This document shows positions 50,801 to 61,309 of a stretch of 64,000 bases of DNA, in pieces (position 1 is the first letter of the stretch; the number at the start of each line of letters is the position of its first letter). Under the pieces are notes generated by a model. It was not told the DNA's origin and ran no database searches. It was given only the letters and a program-made list of their open reading frames with translations. The stretch lies in assembly GCF_026914265.1 (NCBI RefSeq), contig NC_069138.1, forward strand, positions 26,379,262 to 26,443,261. The letters are read 5' to 3'. This stretch comes from Mya arenaria (lineage: Eukaryota; Mollusca; Bivalvia; Myida; Myidae). The translations under genes and the position numbers were made by a program.

Positions 50801-53800
50801 TTCGGACGATTTAAGAGGAAGGCGGTGGTGGGGTGTGCGCCCCTCTAATTCCACTTGTATGTACATTTGTATTTTCTAATTCGGTGTCGTTTGGGACCTT
50901 ACCTTCTGTCTTTTAACAGGAATTACTGTCTACAGAGCTCGTATTTTTGAAAATTGCAATTACTTTTCATTCAATGTGGTTAAGAAGAGTTTTGTTTAAT
51001 TGGACCAATGCCACACAACAAAAGGTCGATAAGGAACATTTAATGCTCTTTTCCAAGCTACTGTATCCACTTAACTATGAAAACATTGTTTTATGAGGTT
51101 AAATGCTACAATAAAAATGTCTACGACGCCACAGGAATTTCACATTTTAATATGGTCTGTTTTGATGTATTGCAGTTTTTGAAAGGTAAAAATATACGGT
51201 GTACAACGAAATCATCAACTGCATCTCTAATACAAGGGGTTGCCACCTACCCACAGCAGTCAGGACCCGAGGGGTCACCGTGCCACACATTCGAGACGCT
51301 TGTAACTAAGTGACCACTATTGTGCCGCGATTAGTCATTGTGTAAAAACACAAATGCAGCACATGGAATAAAAGTACACATACAACATTCACAAATTACC
51401 TTGCCACATCATTGGAGACCCACAGTTTATACAATGGGCCGTCATATAGACGTAGTAGACGGTAAGCAACTTTGCAGTGGTGGATGCCTTGTCTAGTGGT
51501 AACACACTTGACTGTCAATTCAGGGGTCGCTAGTTCGATTCCCCACCGAACCACTAAAATACTTATCGTCTTCCGGGGGCGAGTGAGACAGTGCTATATA
51601 CTGGTGCACATTAAAAAAACAGGGTAGCTCTAACCAGGGTTACATTCTGTTTCTGCACTATGCGCCAAAAACCCTAATTTACTAATAATCTTACCCTCGC
51701 CGAATGGGCATTGTCCGAGTTCGAGTATAAATAACTAACACACCCCATTAGCTACTTCTCTACTGATCCTCCGATCGTAATTCTTCAACGTTAACTAACC
51801 ACACCTACCCGCAACAGTGGAGGCCCGAGGAGTCACACACACAGTCCATGCACTGGTCCGCCATATAGATGTGAGAGCCGGGAAGCAACCTCACCACTGA
51901 CCCCTCCAATGTCTTCACCTCGCAGAAAAACCGGACACGTTTTGACACTGCAAATGGTAAGAAGGTTTTTAACATAACTATAAACAACGCATTCTCATTT
52001 CAAAAACATTAAAACGTCGAATTGAATGATGAGCAATTTGACTGATGTTAAATATTTGGAAAATTGATGCTTTACGAGATAATTCCTCCATCATTATTTA
52101 TAAGCTAGGGATTTTAAAAAAAAAATGAGGGAGGGGGGAGTTGCGTGGTCAAAGGGTTGTGTCAACGCACCCTGGCCCTGTGATACGAGAACGATCATAA
52201 GTCCTAACTCCAAATGCCATACTTATTGTTTACATTGGTCGTGACCCGTGGTGACCTATGTGAGAACCCCTTTAAGTCACGTGATTCCTCACCCTAATTA
52301 GTCTTCAGTACGAGGCTGCATAAATTATCACAATCGAAACTCTTCGGCCATTTTCAATTTTCAGTCATTTTCAACCTCGGATGTATATTGACGGTTTACA
52401 ATAACGGTGTGTGAAAAACATACAATTTCAGAGTTGTTTACATTTACTACTGTGCAAGTAATTCGCGTAGAAATGTCATTTTAGCAATAAGGACTTGATT
52501 TTTAGGATTATCAATTATTTACACAAAAAACAACACTTCACTTGGAATCAATTTGAACTGAGTTATACAAAGTGCAGGTTTAAAGACGACACTTAATTAA
52601 TATTTTATAATGCATTTAACGAACTACTTCTATTTATGTACCGGCCTATATCTGAGGTTGTTTTCGATGGAAAAAGGCCGAGGAGTTCTGGTTGAAATTA
52701 TCAGTGATCCCATTCAACAGTTTCAGCACATTTGGACATGTAACAGTTTTAACCTCGGTATCTTTGCTGTGTTTTGGGTGTATATATTTGTTCGTACAAA
52801 GATAAGACTACAGGAGGTAGCGCGCAAATGCCGAAACATTTTAAAGCAAATCGTTTTCTATAATGGAAATATTTTATAATGAAAATTCGCATGAGTTTAT
52901 ATGCGGTTTATTCAAACTTGAATTTTATAGCCTTCAGCTACATTTTTACGCGGAAAACAAAATTATGTATGAATGAGAAATGTAAACATACGCCTTCTTG
53001 ATTGGACAATATTGTTTGTGTTTGTTTTACCACCATGAAACATTACATGATTAATGTTACTCGGTGTATTACATGATGTCTTATTTGAACAGACACGTCC
53101 TAAGGAGAGTTCAACTAGTGCTTAAGTGAACTATAAATAGTTCTGACTAGAGAAGCAAGAGTATATCTAGTTGATGCAGACAAGAAATCATGTTTCATTT
53201 TTCACATTTTTTGAAGCAGATTAAGCTGTAATGCACCAGTCAGTTGTAACCACGGCCCCAGGTCCGGGGAATAGCGGGGACGTTGACTTTCGGTCAAACC
53301 AACACCGGCTAAAATCCCCGCCCTGCGGGCACGGGATGAACTGATGGTAGAATCCCCACCAAATGCCCCCGCACCCAAGGGACCTTAGGTTTGGCCATTC
53401 CCCGCGATATTTTGTGCGAAGACAAAACCACCACATTCGCCCGGCACATTGGGGTCACCTGAAAGGTAAAAACTAGGGATGCAAACGAATGGCAAAATTG
53501 ATATTCGAATATTCGGTAATTCTTTCGAACGAATATTCGATTACCAAAATACATCTTTTAAAAGTTGTAGTAAACTTTTATAATATTCTCTAAAGTAATA
53601 GCCGGGGCATTTTAGCTTTTCCTTGTCGTAATAACTACGCGTGGCGGACCCTGAATAACACCAAATGAGCCTCTGAAATTCTTCATTTCAGAAAGACAAA
53701 AAGTCATACTTTATCAACAGAGAAAAATTAACAAAAACTTTTTATTAATATTCCTCTGCCTTCATATTTGTAAACAACGTGAACCTAGATGGATTTTTGG

Positions 53801-56800
53801 TCAAATGGCGTTATGTGCCAATGGAGAGTCTCCGTAGGACGAGCAGCCTCGTTCTGGGATTGACCTATAATATATAAACTACGGAAAAACTAAACCAACT
53901 TGGGAACTAGTCTATTTTAGATTTTCTTAATTGGTAGAAGCAATTTACCTAAAATAATTGGATTTTTTTTCTGTCACTTGTCGTTTTCTGTCACTCCCCG
54001 TGTTTTTACATTAAGCTAGTTATTGTAAAAACACGGGGACTTTTTATAGTACCCGACGATATGTCCCTAAATGACACATGACGCGTGTTTAGTGTATTGT
54101 CATCACATTCACACCTCTGGCAAAATGGGCCAATCGTTGTTTAAACAAGACAAACGAATCTTAAATACAACAACATAGTTGTAGGCAAAATATTTATTAT
54201 TATTCAACAAAAAAAACATCGAATATTCGAATACCGATTTTGACATTCGAATACCAAACGTTTGATCGAATATTCGTTTGCATCCCTAGTAAAAACACGG
54301 CCCATTTCCCCGGCTATCCCCGGTATACCCCCGGACCTGGGGGGCGTGGTTACAATTGACTGGTGCACAACACTTTAAGAAGTTAGTGGTACACTTCTTG
54401 TATTGTGCATCTGATAACATAATAAGTCCTTCAGGTTGAACGGATATTGCAGAAAAAAATGAAACAATATCGTCGCATAGGTATCTTCTGTGAAATTTCA
54501 TACATACAGTAACGCCGCATTGGTATTTTTTGTGAGATTACTTACGTTTACTATCGTCGCATATTTCACTAATACAGTGACGTCGCATAGGTATATTGTG
54601 TGATATGTTTAAATGACGGTGGCTACCTTTTACCGTTAATAAATAAATAAATTGAAATATCATTTCTACATTTTGCCTCACATTGTATTTAATCTAGTAG
54701 TCAAGAACAGGATGAAAATGTTAAATGTAAGATGAATGTAATCACAACTGTCTTGAAACAGAATGGGTACTCGCTTACTTATATCCTGTTCGTCATTCTG
54801 CATCCCGGACCTATTACGGACGAAGAATAAATAATAGTGACAGACGTTTAACACTATAGGACAGGTACCACCGAACAATCAAGTACATTTTAGGGTCAAT
54901 GACAACTTAAACAAAACATATGAACGCCATGTCAACTTTTGTTTGTTTTCATTTGACGCAGAAAGTAACCACAACAAACACGGTTGGACTACCACAAATG
55001 AAAACAATGTTCTGTTAAATGATAAGTCATGATATATTAATTTGTACTTGAAAGCTTTGGCAGTTTTTAGGTCCATGCCTGCAACTATAAACTAAATATC
55101 AGAAGAGATGCTGTAATCCTAAGAGCAACTGCATGCGCTTCAACTAACAACATGATTTATTAACACGCACTAAATATTAAAGTAAAATGTAGAACAATTT
55201 ATTTGAAATATAAATGATAAAGAAGTGCGGAGCGAGCCAAGCCAACATGCCTTTCTAAATAATTAACTTAAACACGTTATGTTCTAACTGACTTAGATCA
55301 ACTGTCGGAGAACCAAATTATGACGTCATATATGTTATGTTGTTAAACTGCAATTCTTTACGATTAAGCGGGTTTCTTATTGGAGGCCGATTGGTGATCT
55401 CATTGGCTGTAGGTTTTACTCTTATATAATATAAGTAATGGTGAAAATGTAGGCTATGATGTAAATTGTTTGTTGTCTAGTATGTCTCTTGTTGGTTGGT
55501 AGTTTGCTCCCAGTTCCATTAAAGATGCACTATTACTCCCAATTAAGATTTACCATAATTTATGATATTGTTTCAAAATTCCTGAAAGAATGAATAAACT
55601 TCGAAAACGATGGTTCTTATGAAGGATACCGAGTTTAATTTGGGAGAAAGGAGCATTAAACGCCGTATTTCTAGCTTATGACACGATAGTAGACCACAGT
55701 AAATATTTTAGCATTCACCAATCATTTAATATTTTTTCGTTTTCTGCTATTAAATACACATTCACACTCTTGTTATCGGTAATTTATATTTTACATAAAT
55801 GCATTATTTAGTTAGTAGTTATAGGTTTATCAGTCAAATTTTATTTTTGTTATACGTTTAAATGTATTTTGAATAAGAGTGTCAGTTTAAATAAGAACTC
55901 AGAAGGTTTTCTATATTTTGAGAAAAAAAATCCATTACTTTTCGAATAGGTAAATTTCGCTTCGTTTTTCACAAAATTAGTTGGCTTATTTGGAAAATAG
56001 TTATTCAGGTTGAATACACTCAAATACTCTTTTAACCATTCATGTGTGGACTATTTTTAAACTAAAGCAACAATGAACAACAGGGTTTTTTTCAAACAGA
56101 ATTTCCTAATTGATATTTTTTTTTCCAAAATTCTTATTTGTTATATTTATTAAAATTTTGGAAAAGAAAAGCACATATTTTGGCATTGGAAACTGAATAT
56201 GAGCTATATAATTTGCCGAAAAAAACTACAGTGCAGTTTACATAATTTTATTGGTATATTAGTTGTTTTACCAGAAGGCAAATTAACGAAAAAGAAACAT
56301 ACGTCACCACTTTTTACTTGGTTGATTGTGTTTTAATAGGGCCTGTCACTGCTACTCTGTTAAGATTGAAAAAATATATTTACGAAATATCTACGCGATC
56401 ACCTAAAGCTACTTTTGTCATGTCTTCATTTGTGTAGATGAAATGGTCCCTCGAAAACTCATAAAATAAAAACATTAAAAGTTCGCTAATAAAACAAAAC
56501 AAAACAATGGATGTTTATTTACGTAATTTGACGTATACACGACCGAAAATAAAGGTGAAAAAGTTTCATAACTCTTCGTACTTGAGTTATAACTCCTTGC
56601 ATTATCAATGGATAAAGGCATTTGAGTTAAGTTCTGTTAAAATTCCTGCAATTCTGTAAAATTCTATGTTGAAATGGACGTTTTGATATTTACTTTGACG
56701 TCAATCTAGGGCGTCATTTCACCTCATATACTATCATTTGACAACACATTATCGGCCTGTTGTTTATTGTTAAAGTAAGTTTAAACTTTTATTAATTTTA

Positions 56801-59800
56801 CAACGATTGTGAAACAAAGCTATTGCAACTTATATTAATCACTTTCGTTGGCACGATGTTACGTGAGATTGTGGTCTTATGTTGCGGGGGAAACCGGAGT
56901 ACCCGGAGAAAACCCACTTGACCGCTTGGTGACCACAAACCGCATGTCACAGCGCCCAGGCCGGGAATCAAACCCGGTTTGCCTTGGTGAGAAGCGACCG
57001 CGCTAACCACTGCGCTAACCGGAAAACCAAAGTTAAAGTTAAGTTGTTAAAGTTAACAACGATGTTAAAATATTTTTTTAAAGATTTGACGGTTAACAAA
57101 TATCAAGTTAACAACGGTGTTAACTTTAACAACGTCTGGACAATCGTCCCTTTCGCTAACAATAAGTCTTAAATTGATAACGTATACACGAACAGTCTAT
57201 GATTCAAATAACAGCTATATACTTAAAAACCAAACTATTTTCTTGCAAAAAAAGATCGCTCATTCATATGGGTCTTTTCGTATGTACAGATATAATTCAA
57301 TTATGTGCCTAGCCTGTCAAAAAAACATTAAACAAAAAAATGGAACAATTATGATAGTATGCAAGCTGTGGTGTCTAATTGTCATGTTCATAATTGCGGA
57401 TATTTTTCTCTCAATTTACTTTCACCTGTATAGGCAAACGTATCACTAGAGCACGGTTTAGCTTTTTGCTGCCGCGTTCGCCTGTCTGTGAAATATACAA
57501 AATGTGTCATTATCGTTTTCCGTTTTAAATTAACAACACCAAAAGGCAATTCTTTTCTGAATGTTGTTATGTACGATTTTGAATGCTGTCATAATTTATG
57601 AATTTATATCTAATCTAAAATGACAAAGTGAGATTCATTACCAAATCTGCTCTGGGCGTTCAAATGTTGACAGGGGAACTCTTATAAGAGTCGGACATAT
57701 TCAAAAGAGTTCCAACAAAGCAAATTTGAATTTTTGAATAAGACATGCCCTGCAGTTAAGATAGTGCAGATGAGTTACATTCTTATAAAAATGACTTTTG
57801 TTAGTTGTATTTTATTTTGGTTTTAATAAACAGTTATTGTCTAAAATCTTCATAGATACATTTAGTTTTAGCTTAAACATATTTATTTTACAACGATTGT
57901 GAAACAAGTTATTACAACATTATATTAATCACTCTCGTTGGCACGATTTTACGCGAGCGTGTGGTCTTGTGTTGTGGGGGAAACCGGAGAACCCGGAGAA
58001 AAGCCACTTCTCCGGCTTTTGAAATGTATAAAATTCTTAAATAGCAAATAAATTTAACTGCCCAATCAAATAAGGCTATAGCTTTTTAAACGTTGTTTTT
58101 TGTTACCAAACCTTCCTACTAAGCATGAAACAAACAAAAATGACACGGCAAAATCAAAGGAAAGATAACCAAGAAATGCCACAGGCACGCGCACGCACAC
58201 ACGCACGCACACACATTTATAAATATACATAAAAATATATCATGGACTCGGTAAAGCTACCCAGCCTAAAGGCAAAACTATATTATTGTAGTTTCATCAA
58301 TCACAAATGCTTATTATTATCATGGTTCACGGTATACTTATAAACATTTGTTTATTAATCTGTTACCGAAGATCTACCAACAAGATTACGCTGAACATAA
58401 CATCAGTTTGGCGTGGCCATGTTGCTTTGCGAAAGAGCAACATTTGGCAGACATTTCGTGACATGCTTCCTAATTAAAAAATAAAATAAATATATTATAA
58501 ATATATTTATGCAATCTTTAAAGCATGTTTGCCAAAGGAATATGCTTAATTAGCAAATATTATGAATAACTCATTATCTAAGTTTGGAAAATATGAAGTC
58601 TTTTTGGTAATAAATGTCAACCATGTTAGGTCTGGTCTTTTTAAAAGTAATAAAGTAACATACCATTTGAAAATAGTGAGTTAAGCATAATTAGTTTTAT
58701 TATCAGTAAATGTAAATTATAACTTTAATGGGACCAATTGACCTCGTAAAGAATATTGATGAAAGAAAGTTTAAGATCGTTATGTCAAAAATTATGCAAT
58801 ACCACAATGGAAATTACAGTGTAATAACTTAAATGGGAACCAGTTGACCTGGTTCAGAATATTATTTCATGTGAGTTAAAGGCCGTTATATCGAAATTAA
58901 CAAAGACTCTGTCGCTCAGGCCCAGCACACTGAACAAAAGTAGCACAACGCGCAACTAATGCACCGGTCAATTGTAACCATGGGCCCCCCTAGGTACTGT
59001 GAATAGCGGGGACTTTGACTTTCGGTTCAGCCAACCCCGGGTAAAATCCCCGACCTGCGGGGACGAACTAATGGTAAAACCCCGGCCAAATGCCCCCGCA
59101 CCCCAGATACTCTATATAAGGCCCAATCTCCGCTAAATTTGGCGCTAAGACAAAACCACCGCGGTCACCCGGCCCTGCGGGGCCACCTGGAAAGAAAAAA
59201 ACACGGCCCTTTTCCCCGGCTATCCCCGGTATACCCCCGGACCTGGGGGGGGGGGGGGGGGCGTGGTTACAATTGACTGGTGCATAACACAGACAGACCA
59301 CAAATGCATCTTAAAATCTTTATCAATACGTGTTGCGTTCGAGTCCAATACTATTGATAAAGATTTATATGTATACACACTTTTTTAATATTGAATAAAT
59401 AATATATTAGAAAATCAGTTGCAGGCGAAGGCTGTATCTAGTCGTTACTTTTAACGCTTTAATTTAGGAGTTGGTATAATGTAAATGCTTAAATACCTTA
59501 TTGTCTTGTTGTTTTGTCTAAATTGACCTTTATTATATATTTTAAGTTTTTGTTCGGTCCGATGAGACTTTTGACGGTATTTATGTTGGCAAATGACCTT
59601 GGCCCTGTCTGTCTGTATGATTTACATTTTCCGATCAATCAATACATGGCTTACGTGTAAGGTTATCGGCTCCAAATCTTTTTATGATGTATGTGTTGTC
59701 TAGCTTTTTTGTTTTGTACGTTGTGTGTCTCCCATAAGATGTCTGTTAGGTTTTAGCTTGCCTTAGCCTTGATTCTCGATCACTTTCATGAAGTTTCTGT

Positions 59801-61309
59801 TAGGCCTTAGATTTCCTTAGCCTTGATTCGAGATAACTTTCGTAAAGTATCTGTAAGGTTTTAGTCCGCCTTAACCTAGTTTCGATATAACTTTCGTAAA
59901 GTGTCGGTAAGGCCTTAGTCCGCCTTAACCTAGTTTCGAGATAACTTTCGTAAAGTGTGGGTAAGGCCTTAGTCCGCCTTAACCTAGTTTCGAGATAACG
60001 TTCGTAAAGTGTGTGTAAAGCCTTAGTCCGCCTTAACCTAGTTTCGAGATAACTTTCGTAAAGTGTGGGTAAGGCCTTAGTCCGCCTTAACCTAGTTTCG
60101 AGATAACTTTCGTAAAGTGTCGGTAAGGCCTTAGTCCGCCTTAACCTAGTTTCGAGATAACTTTCGTAAAGTGTCTGTTAGGGCTTAGTCCGCCTTAACC
60201 TAGTTTCGAGATAACTTTCGTAAAGTGTCTGTTAGGGCTTAGTCCGCCTTAATCTAGTTTCGAGATAACTTTCGTAAAGTGTCGGTAAGGCCTTAGTCCG
60301 CCTTAACCTAGTTTCGAGATAACTTTCGTAAAGTGTCTATAAGGCCTAAGTCCGCCTCAACCTAGTTTCGAGATAACTTTCGTTCAGTGTCGGTAAGGCC
60401 TTAGTCCGCCTCAACCTAGTTTCGAGATAACTTTCGTTCAGTGTCGGTAAGGCCTAAGAATGTCTTGGCCTTGATTCTTGATCACTCTTGTCAAGTGTTT
60501 GTAAGGCTCTAACTTGCCTTAGCCTTGATTCGAGATCAATTCAGTTTAGTACCTGTAAGGCATTTTCTTGCCTTAGCATTGATTCTCGATAACTTTCGTT
60601 AAGTGCATGTAAGGCCTTTGCTTGTCTTAGCCTTAATTCGAGATCACTATAGTTTAGTGCCTTTGAGGCATTTTCTTGCCTTAGCCTTGATTCAAAATAA
60701 TTTTCGCTAAGTGTATGTAAGGCTCTAACGTGCCTAAGCCTTGATTCGAGATAACTTGCGTAAACTGTCTGTAAGGTTTCATCTCAAGTGCCATTTTGTT
60801 TATTTTAATGCATTATCTTTTTTAGTTTATTTGACTTTAAAAGCCAAAGCAAAAAAGCGTATAATTTACGAACATATTAAAACACTAGCGATAATTTAGC
60901 ACTTTTTAAATTGGGAATGTATGACCATGTAGCTATTAATAAAAGAAAATATTATCGGTACACAAATCATACGCTTTGTTTTTGTTTTGAGTTTAACATG
61001 ATCATACATTGTTTTCCTCCAGCCTTAATTGTTCGTCTTTTAGTATAACCCACTTAATGACTTTGGACATAACAAAATTATTGTGTTTTTTCGCTGTATT
61101 ATCGCGTTTGCATACTACTAACCATATACTATTAATTGATCTTCAATATGTTTACTTTTTTTTTCAGGGAACTTACCCGTCATTTCTGGAACTAGTTTCC
61201 CCTCGAAACAGAACCCCTCGCACTTGGCAAAGATGGTGGATAGTGCCACAAGAGTCCAAAATGTTCGTATCCAACATGTTCGGCGTTTGGGATTTGCTTT
61301 TGTACACAT
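44821..61309 (-). CDS. Secreted beta-microseminoprotein (PSP94)-like protein with Thr-rich mucin tail, 4 exons
   Basis: Exons in transcript order: 61177-61309, 51810-51948, 46167-46337, 44821-45841; phases 1, 2 and 2 match at every junction and all introns are GT-AG. The product is 487 aa. Residues 1-30 are a basic then hydrophobic signal peptide (TFWTLVALSTIFA). Residues 34-125 have exactly ten cysteines (34, 53, 77, 80, 82, 89, 90, 104, 112, 125) in the microseminoprotein spacing, including CMDCVC, HCC and CEAIHDGC. Vertebrate PSP94 is about 94 aa mature and ends after this domain; here an RRR site (153-155) and a tail follow, with residues 217-319 mostly Thr, Ser and Pro, a likely O-glycosylated stretch, then a Gln/Pro/Ser-rich end finishing in FLPMLFW. 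PSP94-family proteins are secreted and some are antifungal; the role here is unknown. Introns of 9.2 and 5.5 kb hold many repeats. Confidence 0.82.
45340..45612 (-). repeat. Thr-codon repeat within the last exon
   Basis: Imperfect ACA/ACT/ACC-rich coding repeat for the mucin-like segment. On the plus strand it reads as GTTGTTGT/GGTGGTG, which opens a long artefactual frame there. Confidence 0.85.
46561..46790. repeat. GAA/GGA homopurine tract, about 230 bp
   Basis: An almost pure purine strand of GAAGAA with GGAGGA blocks, in intron 2 of the microseminoprotein-like gene. Such mirror-like homopurine tracts can form triplex DNA. Open frames through it (Glu, Lys/Arg, Ser or Phe runs) are not genes. 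Confidence 0.95.
46868..47860. repeat. 37-bp minisatellite, about 27 units
   Basis: The unit CAGCGCCAAACACACTCTCA plus ACAAGAGACACAATGAC repeats with almost no variation; the few variants are AGAGACAAAATGATC, TCAGCAAG, CTTTCAAC and AAGTGACAC in short runs. It has no spacers. It lies in intron 2, straight after the homopurine tract. Confidence 0.98.
47880..48404. other. Intronic, no feature seen
   Basis: AT-rich intron sequence of the microseminoprotein-like gene with no recognisable repeat or exon. Confidence 0.4.
48405..48740 (-). mobile_element. Dispersed element, copy 1 of 2
   Basis: The reverse complement is collinear with 55514-55890. Shared landmarks: ATGCATTATTTAGT, TTGAATAAGAGTGTC, GATAGTAGACTACAGTAAAT, CACCAATCATTTAAT, GGTTTAATTTG and GTATTTCTA. 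No coding capacity. Confidence 0.65.
49525..49541. repeat. Poly-G tract, 17 bases
   Basis: G17 after GTGTGTGTGT, flanked by an old repeat of CCCCAACACC/GGGGCCTACCCCCC type (about 49540-49800). Confidence 0.8.
50325..50647. mobile_element. MITE, 323 bp, 19-bp perfect inverted ends
   Basis: The terminal 19 bases TGTAACGCCGCATAACAGC are perfectly inverted at both ends, and subterminal GCCGCATAA motifs recur. ATGCGC is directly repeated at both flanks (50319-50324 and 50648-50653). The interior contains a further hairpin TTATGCGTTG-AAAAT-CAACGCATAA. No transposase. Confidence 0.78.
50680..50855 (+). repeat. Dispersed repeat, copy 2 of 2
   Basis: Relative of 9015-9245: TAGTCCGAAATGGTGCATTT, TTATTACC and AAAAGTAAATTCGGACG in the same order, followed by GGCGGTGGTGGGGTGTGCGCCCC, similar to GGCGGTGGTGG near 9390. 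Confidence 0.5.
51233..51475 (-). pseudogene. Decayed copy of the microseminoprotein-like exon 2
   Basis: Two pieces resemble the exon at 51810-51948. Piece 51410-51475 matches its middle (TTGCTTACCGTCTACTACGT against TTGCTTCCCGGCTCTCACAT, then CTATATG and CTGTG). Piece 51233-51300 matches its 3' end and donor (CCCTCGGGTCCTGACTGCTG, then TGGGTAGGTGG). About 110 unrelated bases separate them and the frame contains stops. It lies in intron 1... downstream of the real exon in transcript order, that is, in intron 2. Confidence 0.55.
51479..51745 (+). mobile_element. Second tRNA-headed SINE family, about 265 bp
   Basis: tRNA-like head with box A (TGCCTTGTCTAGTGG, about 51485-51499) and box B (CTAGTTCGATTCC, about 51530-51542). 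The body includes TATACTGGTGCACATTAAAA, ACAGGGTAGCTCTAACCAGGG and a CCGAGTTCGAGTATAAATAA tail. It sits between the decayed and the real exon 2 of the microseminoprotein-like gene. The body differs from the SINEs at 43955 and 56790. Confidence 0.65.
51949..53231. other. Intronic, no gene seen
   Basis: First part of intron 1 of the microseminoprotein-like gene. An open frame at 52610-52879 has no recognisable domain or splice context. Confidence 0.4.
53232..54367. mobile_element. MITE with about 38-bp inverted ends, interrupted by a hAT-like element
   Basis: Ends TGCACCAGTCAGTTGTAACC and (reverse complement) TGCACCAGTCAATTGTAACC continue into C/G-rich CCCCAGGTCCGGGG. A second, uninterrupted copy is at 58960-59284. 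Without the insert this copy is about 313 bp. Interior phrases shared with the other copy: AATAGCGGGGAC, TTGACTTTCGGT, GGTAAAATCCCC/GCTAAAATCCCC, AATGCCCCCGCACC and TTCCCCGGCTATCCCCGG. Confidence 0.85.
53474..54288. mobile_element. hAT-like element, 815 bp, nested
   Basis: TAGGGATGCAAACGAAT at the left and ATTCGTTTGCATCCCTA at the right are perfect 17-bp inverted ends, with further CGAATATTCG motifs just inside. GTAAAAAC is duplicated exactly on both sides (53466-53473, 54289-54296), the 8-bp duplication of hAT transposons. No transposase frame survives. Confidence 0.9.
55514..55890 (+). mobile_element. Dispersed element, copy 2 of 2
   Basis: Starts ATTAAAGATGCACTATTACTCCC and runs collinear with the reverse complement of 48405-48740. 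Shared: AGATTTACCA, GTTTAATTTG, CGTATTTCTA, GATAGTAGACCACAGTAAAT, CACCAATCATTTAAT and TTGAATAAGAGTGTC. Diverged and non-coding. Confidence 0.65.
55891..56789. other. Intronic, no feature seen
   Basis: AT-rich intron 1 sequence without recognisable repeats or exons. Confidence 0.4.
56790..57022 (-). mobile_element. tRNA-derived SINE, full head
   Basis: On the minus strand it starts GGTTAGCGCAGTGGTTAGCG (box A) with box B GGTTTGATTCCCGG about 40 bases later. The body contains CACCAAGCGGTCAAGTGGG, CTCCGGTTTCCCCC and ATCGTGCCAACGAAAGTGAT, and the tail is TTCACAATCGTTGTAAAATT. Family shared with 57884-58019 (-) and 41622-41805 (+). Confidence 0.8.
57884..58019 (-). mobile_element. SINE, 5'-truncated copy
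   Basis: Keeps only the 3' part of the SINE at 56790-57022: CTCCGGTTTCCCCC, ACACAAGACCACACGCTCGC, ATCGTGCCAACGAGAGTGAT and TTCACAATCGTTGTAAAATA. It lies less than 1 kb away in the same orientation. Confidence 0.75.
58960..59284. mobile_element. MITE, 325 bp, uninterrupted relative of 53232-54367
   Basis: Ends TGCACCGGTCAATTGTAACC and (reverse complement) TGCACCAGTCAATTGTAACC. Where the other copy has GTAAAAAC plus an 815-bp insert, this one reads AAAGAAAAAAACACGG, so it shows the site without the insert. It contains a 17-base G run near its right end (59245-59261). Confidence 0.85.
59738..60785. repeat. 54-bp satellite array, about 19 units
   Basis: The unit is TTCGAGATAACTTTCGTAAA, then GTGTCGGTAAGGCCTTAGTC, then CGCCTTAACCTAGT. 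The central units (59830-60450) are nearly identical; both edges (59738-59830 and 60450-60785) are diverged, with TTGATTCGAGATCA variants. Every frame is closed in at least some units, so it is not coding. It lies in intron 1 of the microseminoprotein-like gene, about 400 bp from its signal-peptide exon. Confidence 0.95.

Noticed and set aside
52610..52879. 89-codon plus-strand frame
   Set aside because: Hydrophobic stretches only, no family match by eye, no supporting splice sites, and inside an intron on the other strand.
59738..60785. Repeat protein encoded by the 54-bp array (minus strand)
   Set aside because: The main unit is open in one minus frame, but several units contain stops and no start codon is present.
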